Below, in pieces: positions 34,015 through 42,283 of a DNA stretch of 51,678 nucleotides. The stretch is from assembly GCA_013375375.1 (NCBI GenBank), contig JABXJX010000001.1:15517-67194 (forward strand), written 5' to 3'. The DNA is from Desulfobacterales bacterium (GTDB lineage Bacteria > Desulfobacterota > Desulfobacteria > Desulfobacterales > C00003060). The translations under genes and the position numbers were made by a program. How positions within the stretch are numbered: the first letter of the stretch is position 1; each line of letters begins with the position of its first letter. The notes beneath the pieces are model-generated. The model did not search any database. It had not been told where the DNA came from and was given only the letters and a program-made list of their open reading frames with translations.

Positions 34015-34896
34015 TCACTGAAGTCTCAACTCCAACTCCATCTTGGCTCTAAGTTTGGTTTTCAGTTTGGCAACAAAAGCGTCCTTAGATGGAATGTTCG
34101 GGTTATTACGGAAAGCCTTAAAAAGATTGTCGATGGTGGAAGATTCAATTCTTCTCCGGTACAGTTCGTACTTTTCCCTCTTGTCTCTCAGGTCATATAT
34201 TGCAAAGACAGTGGAGTGCTCTTTATTGTACCTCATTCCATTAAGGTTATAACGATCCAGAAGGTTCTGATACACTGGTTCTTGCACTACCCAATATATC
34301 TTGTGACCCCACTTTTCGAGGACAATACCCTTGTTCAGAATCTGGGTGAATGAGCGCTTCCAGATATCAGCCATATTTAGCCCGAATGCGTAAGACTTCC
34401 CTTTAATATCTTTTCCCCCAAGACAATCTTTGAGTGCTTGAACCAACTTGCCTGTGCTTGTCGTCTGTCCTGTCTGAAATTCTATAATGACGAAATCCTC
34501 AATATCGCTGCTAAGCGGCTTGTGTTTCACCATCACGAAATCAAAATTTCCAGTGCCAGCGAGACCCACCTCACTAAAAAGCAATAGATTATCCCTTGTC
34601 TTGAAATAATGGTCTGCAATGTCTTTAAAGACAGTGTTGTTTTGCAGAAACCTCCTTGGAGATAACGCTATAACCTGATTGCCATACTGCACAGAGCATA
34701 CTCCCATAGGATATTTAACGAGACGGCTTTGTTTGTTGCATTTCTCATTTGCAAAAGGGCACCAATACCTCTTGCGGGCTGCTTTAGCTTTTGCTGATCT
34801 TGCCCTGATCGGATACCCAAATACTTCAGCGGGATGTTTTACCACTACCGTTTCCTCCAAGCAAGTGTTGCCACTCTCTGCGCATACTTTTTTCAT
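34015..34896 (-). CDS. NotI-like type II restriction endonuclease
   Basis: 293 residues. The N-terminal segment PAEVFGYPI (22-30), Cys residues C46, C53 and C67 (YWCPFANEKCNK, MGVCSV) match the metal-binding region of NotI-family enzymes. The catalytic part shows GNFDFVMVKHK (Asp119) and VIIEFQTGQ (E139-x-Q141). This resembles the variant PD-(D/E)XK site of NotI, where Gln takes the place of Lys. The 71-base overlap with the methyltransferase 3' end supports a restriction-modification pair. A GTG at 34845 with GGAGG eight bases before it is an alternative start that would cut the overlap to 20 bases. The recognition site cannot be read from sequence. Confidence 0.82.
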   Translation of the reverse strand: MKKVCAESGNTCLEETVVVKHPAEVFGYPIRARSAKAKAARKRYWCPFANEKCNKQSRLVKYPMGVCSVQYGNQVIALSPRRFLQNNTVFKDIADHYFKTRDNLLLFSEVGLAGTGNFDFVMVKHKPLSSDIEDFVIIEFQTGQTTSTGKLVQALKDCLGGKDIKGKSYAFGLNMADIWKRSFTQILNKGIVLEKWGHKIYWVVQEPVYQNLLDRYNLNGMRYNKEHSTVFAIYDLRDKREKYELYRRRIESSTIDNLFKAFRNNPNIPSKDAFVAKLKTKLRAKMELELRLQ

Positions 34897-36928
34897 TTAT
34901 ATCTGAGGCCAGAAACCAGCCTAACGCTGTTCCACAGTCACGGCAGAACGAATAGCTATCTGTGGTGTCAATTTTGCGAGGTTTGGACCATTTACGAGGT
35001 TCTCTCCTAACCGTCTTTGGTCTCAGAACCAGAATAGCATCGTGTTTGAGAGACTTAAGACCGAGGATATGCACAGAAACCGGGTTTTCGGAAAACACAA
35101 TGTAGCGGTTAACCAACAAGAATCCCGCCCTTTTCAAAGAGAGAGCTAGTTCGGCCCATGCCTCGTGACGCCAGTGATGGAAGGTAAAGATGAGCCGCCC
35201 TCCCTCTTTCTTGAGAGCACGGCAGCACATCTTCCAAATGTCTGCCAGTACCTCACCATATTTGCGACCGCTGGAAACGGTTCCATCCGATACGGCCGAG
35301 GCAAGGGGATTGTAATGCCAATCCGCTTCTCGAGGCGAAAATAGACGGAGCCAGACTCGAAAGAAGTTGGATAAATCGCTGTATTGGACACTATCATAGT
35401 AAGGGGGATCGGTAACCACATAATCAACGGTGTTTTCGGGAACATTAAGGGCGGATGCATCGCCCTGGAGTATTAAGACCTTGCGTTCTCCTGCGGTCAG
35501 AGCCTTCCAGTTGGATACTGGTTTTCCCCCGTCAATCTCGCCTATGACAGGAACTTTTACACGGTGGTTACCTACGATGCGGGTCTCAATCGGCTGAACG
35601 GCCCACTCCCCCGCTCTTATAATACGGTCGTTAAAGAGCCGGTTCAGCGTCCCCGATGTATTGCCGGAAAACACCATATTGTTTTCCAATGCCGTGTAAG
35701 GAAAAGAATAAGCGTGGTGAGAAAACACATGACGGATAGCCCCAGGTCGGCGAATATCACGTCCCTTATAACCGCAGAGAAGCGAATTAAACTCCAAGGA
35801 CGTTGAGATTAATAACACCATCCACAAACGATTCTCATCGGACAGTCGCGATAAGAAGTCCAGAGAAATGCTCAGATAAAGCAGCTGACGAGGCGTGAAT
35901 AACTCCTGAAAACTGCTAATGCCTCGCCTGAGGAGGTCGCCAGATTTGGGGCCGTCGGGGACACGAAAATTCTGTAAGTCTCCGAAATTGAGTGATTGAG
36001 CCAAAACACGGGCCTGTCGCAGCAACTCCAGATCGTTTTTGGTCACTTTTTTGAAGAACCTCCCATGCTTGGGACAGATTCCAGCAATGGCCAGAGGAAC
36101 GTAACGATCTGAAAACGGCTCGTCCAAGATGTCGACAAATGGCGTATCACATTTTTCGCAACGTTTAGTGCCTTTTACCATTAAGGACCTGTCCGTCCTG
36201 TGTCGGCACTTATGTTTCACGTTGTCAGTAAAAACGTCTCGGCATCTGTGACAGATGCGTACATCATGGTGATTACCCTCCCGCAGAAGAAAATCGTCAA
36301 CAAAGAGTACTTCTCTGCAGGAACATTTTCTGCGCAATCCGTACAAGAGAAATTGAGTTTCCGCGGTTTTCTTACAGGTAGGGCAGGCAGTTCGATACAA
36401 GGGAGCAAGTTTGTTTCTCAATGTATTGACAAATTGATCAAAGATGAGCTTCTTGTGACGCAGGGGTGATAGGTTTAGACTGGCTTTTGTTTGAAGAACG
36501 GGAACCGGATCGATGTCTACACCAATAACGTTAGCTCCCATCCGGATGGCCTCATGAAGCGTCGTCCCACCGCCCATCATGGGATCGAGTATGATCTTAC
36601 CCTCCAGACCCCCTGATTCGTAGAAATTCCGTTTACCTGATTCGGGAACAAGTTGCTTGAGAATGTAACGAAACGTGGTGCCTGAACGACGCGCCCACCA
36701 TTTGTGAAGGTAAGTATTGGGCCGATAGAGATGCTTGTTGTACGACTCAAGCTGTGCGAGCTTGTTTGCTGCCCCCTCGGGGAATGTCTCGTCAATGGGT
36801 ATCTCTTCTGTGCAAGGTTTTTCAGGTTGGTGGCCCTGAAAGTCGAATCCTATTTGAAGCGGTATGTGCATTAGATCTTTCATAGAATCGTGCGTGCGAG
36901 GACCGATTATACTGCCGTGAGAAAACAA
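34826..36928 (-). CDS. DNA methyltransferase (N4-C/N6-A type) with zinc-ribbon-rich insert
   Basis: 700 residues. The SAM motif ILDPMMGGGTTLHEAIRMGA (residues ~113-132) comes first. The catalytic DPPYYDS (507-513) comes after ~375 residues, an alpha-like order with the target-recognition region between. That insert holds several Cys pairs (CPTCKKT, CSC, CHRCRDVF, HKCRHR, CEKCDTPF), suggesting three or so zinc ribbons. A further FCRDCG lies near the C-terminus. It would protect host DNA from the NotI-like nuclease encoded immediately downstream. The start could also be Met16 or Met20, as no clear SD precedes the ATG at 36928. Confidence 0.85.
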   Translation of the reverse strand: MFSHGSIIGPRTHDSMKDLMHIPLQIGFDFQGHQPEKPCTEEIPIDETFPEGAANKLAQLESYNKHLYRPNTYLHKWWARRSGTTFRYILKQLVPESGKRNFYESGGLEGKIILDPMMGGGTTLHEAIRMGANVIGVDIDPVPVLQTKASLNLSPLRHKKLIFDQFVNTLRNKLAPLYRTACPTCKKTAETQFLLYGLRRKCSCREVLFVDDFLLREGNHHDVRICHRCRDVFTDNVKHKCRHRTDRSLMVKGTKRCEKCDTPFVDILDEPFSDRYVPLAIAGICPKHGRFFKKVTKNDLELLRQARVLAQSLNFGDLQNFRVPDGPKSGDLLRRGISSFQELFTPRQLLYLSISLDFLSRLSDENRLWMVLLISTSLEFNSLLCGYKGRDIRRPGAIRHVFSHHAYSFPYTALENNMVFSGNTSGTLNRLFNDRIIRAGEWAVQPIETRIVGNHRVKVPVIGEIDGGKPVSNWKALTAGERKVLILQGDASALNVPENTVDYVVTDPPYYDSVQYSDLSNFFRVWLRLFSPREADWHYNPLASAVSDGTVSSGRKYGEVLADIWKMCCRALKKEGGRLIFTFHHWRHEAWAELALSLKRAGFLLVNRYIVFSENPVSVHILGLKSLKHDAILVLRPKTVRREPRKWSKPRKIDTTDSYSFCRDCGTALGWFLASDINEKSMRREWQHLLGGNGSGKTSR

Positions 36929-37579
36929 GTGCGGCTTTCTGCTCAGTATAAGATTAGAGTTGATCTGTGTAAATAGAAAAACTTACTATTTCGGCTTGTC
37001 CCGCATCGCCTTCTATCAATAGATAGTTTTTAAAATGGTCTATATTGTGGTATACATAAACCTAAAGCACAATATATTGCGTTTGTCAAGCGAAAAGGGG
37101 CTCCTGTTTAAGACCAAACACGCGTGTAAAAGAGGGGCGGCCATGTGTTTATGCGTTGCCAGTGGTAGGGAAATATGAATAAGGCTCGAATAAGGCGCGA
37201 AGAGCTTGCATCGATGCGCCGGGCGGGCAACATCACATCATCTGCCGAGCGAAGGAAAGGGGACAGAGACTGGCCTCAGAAAAGCACCTGCTTCTTGACG
37301 TCAAAAGAAACGCATGAATGCATGATCGTCCCTCTTATTCACTCCAAATGTCAATATTTCACGATGTCCCCTCTTTCACAGACAGGCGGGCGGTGGGATA
37401 GAGGGGTATTTTTAGTCTGAACATACTGGACTCACCCTTTTCTGGTAACGGTGGGTTCTTCTTGTTGGAATTTCTTGACAAAATTGAATATTTATATTTT
37501 AGTTGTTTTTCACAAGTCACCCTAAATTCAAACATAAGTCTATTTCCATTAATTCACAGAAAAGAGGAGATTGGATCAA
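36929..37579. other. Intergenic region between divergent methyltransferase and ParA operon
   Basis: It contains the methyltransferase promoter region, repeat copy C, and a consensus -35 TTGACA at 37475-37480 followed by TATATTTTAG before the operon at 37580. An open frame across copy C (37175-37420) is not considered real. Confidence 0.6.
37238..37325 (+). repeat. 88-bp dispersed repeat, copy C
   Basis: Third copy, same orientation, clear from 37244. By hand count 76 of 82 aligned bases match copy A. The inner hairpin AAGCA/TGCTT is kept, while the outer arm is less well paired (GGCCTC/GACGTC). Confidence 0.9.
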
Positions 37580-38206
37580 ATGAACCTCGAAACTTCGCAA
37601 ACAGAACTAGAAGTCGTTAACATGATCATTCGTGAGTTGTCACACTTTGGCAAGGATATCCAGGCCAGACTAGTTCAAACAGTAGCAACATTTCTCAAGG
37701 TTGATATTTCGGGTAGCCCTGCGTCTCCGGGCGCAACAGCGCCCTATCCCCACAGGCTGAAGGAAACGGAATCTTCCGCATCCGGAGTCGGTTTTTCTGA
37801 AAGGGAGGACTTAAGCCCAAAAGACTTTCTTCTTGAGAAGGAACCAAGGACAAACCACGAGAGAGTTGCCTGCCTTGGATACTACCTGGCCCACTTTCGT
37901 GACACTCCTCACTTTAAGACTCTTGACATCAGCAAACTTAACACAGAAGCGGCGCAGGCAAAATTTACCAACGCCGCAGTTGCAGTAAAGGAAGCCACAA
38001 GAAGGGGAGTCCTTGTCCCAGCTGGGAAGGGGAAGAAGCAGTTAAGCGCTTTGGCTGAGCAGTATGTTCAAGCGTTGCCTGATACTGAAGCTGCAAAGAA
38101 GATTTTAAAACGCATTAAGCCAGCTCGGAAGAAGGCAGCCTCAGCCAAGGAAGGACAAACAAGAGCCCGGTCCGAAAGAAAACCGCTCGGGAAAAGCAAA
38201 TTATGA
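37580..38206 (+). CDS. Unknown protein, first gene of the ParA/alarmone-synthetase operon
   Basis: 208 residues from ATG 37580 (GAGGAG at 37564-37569). I do not recognise the family. The N-terminal third (MIIRELSHFGKDIQARLVQT) is helical. The middle is Pro/Ser-rich. Residues ~95-165 (FTNAAVAVKEATRRGVLVPA, then GKGKKQLSALAEQYVQALPD) look like a winged-helix domain. The tail is strongly basic (KRIKPARKKAASAKEG), which suggests nucleic-acid contact. It overlaps the ParA-like gene by four bases (ATGA), so the two are probably made together. It could be the DNA-binding or antitoxin-like partner of the operon. Confidence 0.7.
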   Translation: MNLETSQTELEVVNMIIRELSHFGKDIQARLVQTVATFLKVDISGSPASPGATAPYPHRLKETESSASGVGFSEREDLSPKDFLLEKEPRTNHERVACLGYYLAHFRDTPHFKTLDISKLNTEAAQAKFTNAAVAVKEATRRGVLVPAGKGKKQLSALAEQYVQALPDTEAAKKILKRIKPARKKAASAKEGQTRARSERKPLGKSKL

Positions 38207-39189
38207 GTAAAGAAGCATTGCGGATAGCAATATTCAATCACAAAGGAGGAGTCGGGAAAACCACCCTAACCGTTAATATAGCGACAGCCCTGTCGGATTT
38301 AGGGAAGCGAGTCCTGTTGGTCGACTCCGATCCTCAGTGTAACCTCACATCGTACCTGATTGAAGATTCCGTAATCGATGACCTGTTAGATAAGTCCGAT
38401 GGACGGAACGGGGACACAATATGGTCAGCACTGAAACCAATAGTTGAAGCACGCGGCGGTCGGAAGAAAATTGCTGGCATTGAAGTGATAGACGATGGGA
38501 CCTATTTGATACCTGGTGACATAAGGCTTTCTGAGTTCGAAGCTGAATTGTCTGACTATTGGTCTGCATGTGTGGAAAGGAAAATAAGAGGATTCAGCGG
38601 TGTATCAGCGTTGGCCGAACTTGTCTCCGAATATGCCAAGAACAAAACAGTCGATTATGTTTTCTACGATACGGGTCCGAATATTGGGCCATTGAATAAA
38701 GTAATTCTCTTGGACTGTGATTATTTCATTGTGCCGGGAAGCTGCGATCTATTCTCAGTGCGAGCGCTCAAGACTTTAGGTCATACTCTCGTCACTTGGA
38801 TTACTAATTGGGAGACGATTTCTAAACTTGCACCAGACGGCTTACACTTATTGCGTGGGAAACCTAAGTTCCTCGGTTATATTCCCCAGGGATTCAGAAT
38901 TTATGCACAGACAATGGCCCGCAGGCCCGCTAGATACGCAGCAAGATTCGAAAAACAGTTACACAGTGATTTGATAGTTTTGCTTAGAACGGTAGACAAG
39001 GCCTTGTCAAAACCAGAAGTCAGGGGAGCAAGATTGGGCGAAGTTAAAGATTTCGGCTCATTGGTCCAAATGAGTCAGGAACAAGGTGTTGCATTTTGGT
39101 ATGTAGATGGCGCTCCGGAATACCAAACTAATGAGGCACGTGACGCTTTCCATGACATAGCGAAGTCCATTATTGCTAAGACAACTTAG
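38203..39189 (+). CDS. ParA/MinD-family ATPase
   Basis: 328 residues. It has the deviant Walker A FNHKGGVGKTTLTVNIATAL with Lys14 and Lys19, Walker A' LLVDSDPQCNLTSYL, and Walker B VDYVFYDTGPNIGPLNK. ParA-type ATPases dimerise on ATP and bind DNA or surfaces to position cargo. No ParB or centromere-like repeat is present nearby. It is instead sandwiched between a basic putative DNA-binding protein and an alarmone synthetase, ten bases upstream of the latter. The role is therefore unlikely to be ordinary partition. Confidence 0.88.
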   Translation: MSKEALRIAIFNHKGGVGKTTLTVNIATALSDLGKRVLLVDSDPQCNLTSYLIEDSVIDDLLDKSDGRNGDTIWSALKPIVEARGGRKKIAGIEVIDDGTYLIPGDIRLSEFEAELSDYWSACVERKIRGFSGVSALAELVSEYAKNKTVDYVFYDTGPNIGPLNKVILLDCDYFIVPGSCDLFSVRALKTLGHTLVTWITNWETISKLAPDGLHLLRGKPKFLGYIPQGFRIYAQTMARRPARYAARFEKQLHSDLIVLLRTVDKALSKPEVRGARLGEVKDFGSLVQMSQEQGVAFWYVDGAPEYQTNEARDAFHDIAKSIIAKTT

Positions 39190-39198
39190 GCATAGGCT

Positions 39199-39924
39199 AT
39201 GCCCAAATCTAAACTGACTAAATCTATTCTGTCTCAGATTGATGCTGCGGTTAAGGTTTACGTGGAAAACCGAGATGACTTTAAGCATCTCGCAAAGACC
39301 TTGAGGGATGATCTGGTTGAAAACAAAAATCTTAGAAAATTCATTCATTCTACCAAATTCCGTGCGAAGAAGCCTGATAGTCTTCACGAGAAGCTGAAGC
39401 GACAAGCTATTGAGCGGATGGAGAAGGGTAAGCCATTTGAGATTACGAAAGACAATTTATTCAGCCAGATTACCGATCTTGCTGGTGTAAGAATTCTTCA
39501 TCTGCATACCAAACAAATGTCTGACATGCATTCAGCTATTCTGGATATTTTTCAAGAATACATGTACAGAGTCGTTCGCAAACCCGTAGCATATACATGG
39601 GATTTCGAAAACAAGCAGCTATTCGAAGACATGGGTTTAAAAACAAATATGCGTCGTTCCATGTACACAAGTATTCATTATGTTGTGGAGCCAAATCGAA
39701 GGACGAAATACCGGTGTGAGCTTCAGGTGAGAACATTAATGGAAGAAGTGTGGGGGGAAGTTTCCCATACCATCAACTATCCGGATCAAATTGATAGCGT
39801 AACATGTCAGGAGCAGCTAAGGGTGCTGGCCCGGGTTGCGTCAGGATGCACACGCCTAGTAGATTCAATCTTCCTTTCATACATAGAGCACGGAAAATTG
39901 GCCCCGAAAAAGCCGGGAAAATAG
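39199..39924 (+). CDS. Stand-alone RelA/SpoT-domain alarmone synthetase (toxSAS candidate)
   Basis: 241 residues, synthetase domain only. The ATP-binding RxKxxxSxxxK motif is intact as RAKKPDSLHEK (R55, K57, S61, K65). Metal Asp93 lies in ITDLAGVRIL, the G-loop is MYTSIHY (Y156, S158, H160), and the catalytic Glu is in ELQVRT (E174, Q176, R178). VWGEVSH completes the pattern. There is no HD hydrolase, TGS or ACT domain. Small proteins of this type either make (p)ppGpp/ppApp or, as toxSAS, pyrophosphorylate tRNA and stop growth. The operon with ParA in a defence-rich island favours an effector role, but that is inference. It could also be a housekeeping RelQ-like enzyme. Confidence 0.87.
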   Translation: MPKSKLTKSILSQIDAAVKVYVENRDDFKHLAKTLRDDLVENKNLRKFIHSTKFRAKKPDSLHEKLKRQAIERMEKGKPFEITKDNLFSQITDLAGVRILHLHTKQMSDMHSAILDIFQEYMYRVVRKPVAYTWDFENKQLFEDMGLKTNMRRSMYTSIHYVVEPNRRTKYRCELQVRTLMEEVWGEVSHTINYPDQIDSVTCQEQLRVLARVASGCTRLVDSIFLSYIEHGKLAPKKPGK

Positions 39925-40237
39925 GGGACATTCTATGCTCTTCCTGTCAAGCGAAAAAATGCCCTCCTAAATATCTTGATAAATCAGCAAGATATAGATC
40001 TTCGCAAAATCGGTGCATACTTCTCCCATCAAGTGTAACGTGTTTACTCGGCGAGTCTCTCACCTGTAAGTGAACCTCATACCTTATCGTTACGTTTATC
40101 CGGCCTACTGCATTGAGCAGTCACCCATCATTCTTTATCCAGGTTACAAGGTTCGATGAGAGGCCCTGTTATTGTCCCGCCCGAGGTCATATGCCTCTAC
40201 GTTCGTGAACGGGCTCTCTCGCCGAAGAGTCTAAATA
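39925..40237. other. Non-coding stretch next to the IS110 remnant
   Basis: No gene supported. It begins with AATAGGGGACATTC, which shares GGGGACA with the 88-bp repeats. The part from ~40090 could be the non-coding end of the IS110 element, the place where such elements may encode a bridge RNA; no structure was confirmed. Confidence 0.4.
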
Positions 40238-40792
40238 TTATTCTACGTTCAAGTAACCTGGATCAAAGGGCTCCTTTTTCTTCATCAAGGTCCATGCAAT
40301 GACTAACAGCTTTGCTGCAAGCTTCACGCGCATTTTGGTCCGGATGCCCTTTTCTCGCTCCCGGCCTCTGAGCAGTGTGGTGAAATAGGCCATAAAGCGA
40401 GTATTGGACACTGATGCGATAAGACCGGCTTGATATAGCGCATAGCGCAGATGCGCTTTACCCTTTTTTGAAATAACCGGTACAGCAGACGAGCTTTTCT
40501 GACCGCTTCGTTGAGCGCATAGATCAAGGCAGGCAAGCTTCAGGACTTGGCTTTGGTTTTCAAACCGATGAGCATTTCCTATGGCTGACAGAACAACAGC
40601 GGCAATGTATGGACCAAAACCCGGAATCGTCAAAAGTATCCTGTATTCATCAAAGCCCTTGCACAGTTGCTCGATAGAGGCTTCCACCTGGCTAATGTTT
40701 GGAACGGGGTCGGACCAAGCCAACTCGTTGACTTTACCTGACAATCTTTTCAAATTACTGTCAATTTCGACCTTAGAATGGTCTTTTTGTGG
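40238..40792 (-). pseudogene. IS110-family transposase remnant (C-terminal half)
   Basis: The longest open frame is 171 residues (40753-40238), and homologous reading continues in frame to about 40792, where a TAG stops it. It matches the C-terminal Transposase_20 domain: LLTIPGFGPYIAAVVLSAIG, then FENQSQVLKLACLDLCAQRS and KKGKAHLRYALYQAGLIASV. The N-terminal DEDD RuvC-like catalytic domain (about 150-200 residues) is missing. The break coincides with the start of an mfd-like fragment at ~40797. Confidence 0.85.
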
Positions 40793-40797
40793 CTAAA

Positions 40798-40863
40798 ATC
40801 ATCACCTTTCCTTCCTATGATATTCTTCCCTTCAAGCCAGTGGCGTATCATCCCCAGACCATT
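40798..40863 (+). pseudogene. Fragment of a second mfd gene
   Basis: Read on + it gives KIITFPSYDILPFKPVAYHP, then QTI and a stop. Intact Mfd has IPVIVFPPYDILPFKPVAYH, then PQT. In 40816-40860 versus 42524-42568, six of 45 bases differ, and every change is a synonymous third position. The fragment thus comes from a functional mfd orthologue, not from decay of the local copy. Confidence 0.85.
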
Positions 40864-40870
40864 TAAAAAA

Positions 40871-40922
40871 TGCGCAACAATGCGCAGATTACGCAAAATA
40901 ATAGTTGCGCATTATTGCGCAA
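40871..40922 (+). promoter_or_regulatory. TTGCGCA repeated operator upstream of fic
   Basis: TGCGCAACAATGCGCA (40871-40886) and TTGCGCATTATTGCGCAA (40905-40922) give four copies of a TGCGCA palindromic core in 52 bases, just before the Fic gene. The C-terminal winged helix of the Fic protein is a likely binder (autoregulation, inferred). Confidence 0.65.
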
Positions 40923-40966
40923 TATGGTATGTTCCCTGATAAAACCTATCTTACTCAGGAGGCCAT

Positions 40967-42094
40967 ATGCTCTCTTTTACCCCCAGCAATAAAATAGAAA
41001 ATGAACTGAAGAGGCTCCAGGGGTTATTCGTGGAAACATATAAAGACCTGGAGGCTTTACCTCCTGACGAGGCAAGATATCTTCATCGTTTTGCCTTAAT
41101 CAGCAATATCGGAGCCTCCACCAGGATAGAAAATGCGGTTCTAACAGACCAAGAGATAGAATGGATCGATACGGCCTTGAACAAAAACGGTAAAGTAACC
41201 GCGTTTGAGGAGAAGAGAACTTTTATTCTGGATAAGTTGTCAAAAGATAGAGAACGAAGCGTTGAGGAGGTGGTTGGTTGCCGACAGGTGCTGACAACCG
41301 TCTACCTGCAAGCGAATGAACTTTTACCCTTAACGGAAGCTGTCATTCGGGGGCTTCATCATGATTTACTTCGATACCATCCCAAGGCTGCGAGTTATGC
41401 AGGAGGATATAAGACAACGCCGAGCCGAGTGGTTTCTATCAATCGCGACACTGGAGAAGAGCAGGTGGTTTTAGATCCATCTCCTCCGGGAGTTATCACG
41501 AGTACTGCAATGGCGGAGCTGGTGAAATGGTATAACAATGCCATCCGAGAACACCCTTGGCCCCTCTTGGTTGCCTCTGAGTTTGTTTTTCGATTCCTGG
41601 CCATCCACCCTTTCCAAGATGGTAATGGGCGGCTCGGGCGAGCCCTTTTTATTTTGGCCTTATTCCAGTCAGATGATAAGTATTTATCTGGTATTACCCC
41701 CTATATCGCCATTGACCGTCATGTTGAGCAAAACCGCCCCCTTTATTACGCCGTCCTTCATAAATGCTCTGGCGGCAGGTTTCAAGCTGAACCCACACAG
41801 TATAAGTTAGAGCCTTTAGCATGGTTTTTTATCAAGGCTATGGAATCTTCGTTAGCCGATGTTAAGTTCTACCGTAAGAAATATGCCAGCCTACAGAAGC
41901 TTTCAATATCGGCTCTGGCCGTTTTGAACTGCTTTAGATCCAGCCCGGAAAAACGCCTGAAGGTAGCTGAAATCGTAGAAGAGACGGAGCTACCCCGCCG
42001 CACCGTTCAATATGCCCTCAAGACACTTACCAGCCAACACTTTCTCAAGTCACTTGGGCGAGGAGCCGGAAGCCGTTATCAGCTTGTGTTTTGA
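40967..42094 (+). CDS. Fic-domain AMPylase with N-terminal inhibitory motif and C-terminal winged helix
   Basis: 375 residues. The active-site loop HPFQDGNGRLGR (214-225) is a full match to the Fic motif HPFxxGNGRxxR. The inhibitory helix motif (S/T)xxxE(G/N) occurs upstream as STRIEN (51-56), so this is a class II, self-inhibited Fic. The C-terminal ~70 residues (KRLKVAEIVEETELPRRTVQ, then YALKTLTSQHFLKSLGRG) form a winged helix. ACTCAGGAGG directly precedes the ATG. Fic proteins AMPylate or otherwise modify target proteins. This arrangement is common in chromosomal and island genes with no known target. Confidence 0.93.
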   Translation: MLSFTPSNKIENELKRLQGLFVETYKDLEALPPDEARYLHRFALISNIGASTRIENAVLTDQEIEWIDTALNKNGKVTAFEEKRTFILDKLSKDRERSVEEVVGCRQVLTTVYLQANELLPLTEAVIRGLHHDLLRYHPKAASYAGGYKTTPSRVVSINRDTGEEQVVLDPSPPGVITSTAMAELVKWYNNAIREHPWPLLVASEFVFRFLAIHPFQDGNGRLGRALFILALFQSDDKYLSGITPYIAIDRHVEQNRPLYYAVLHKCSGGRFQAEPTQYKLEPLAWFFIKAMESSLADVKFYRKKYASLQKLSISALAVLNCFRSSPEKRLKVAEIVEETELPRRTVQYALKTLTSQHFLKSLGRGAGSRYQLVF

Positions 42095-42283
42095 TGTAGG
42101 AAGAATGGTTCACATCCTATCCACGCCCGCCCCCTTGAATCAGCCGACATAGTGTCATATAGAATACGGGGGGCTTCGCCCTGATTGGAATACTGGAGTG
42201 GTGGAGTGGATGGCGCAAATCAGTTGTCGCTGAAAGATGTGTGACTGTAATAAGGTACAGAATTTTGAAGACATGGACATTTT
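42095..42283. repeat. Intergenic repeats before mfd
   Basis: GGGGGGCTTCGCCCTGATTG and GGAATACTGGAGTGGTGGAG (42165-42206) match the flgF-flgG spacer repeat near 4126-4157. No gene is seen. Confidence 0.75.

Noticed and set aside
32401-37325. 88-bp repeats as integron attC sites or CRISPR
   Set aside because: Spacing (1.5 and 3.3 kb) excludes CRISPR. No integrase gene and no clear GTTRRRY core were seen, so attC is not supported.
37175-37420. 81-residue open frame across repeat copy C
   Set aside because: No ribosome site or known domain. The related frames in copies A and B differ mainly at first and second codon positions, so there is no sign of protein selection.
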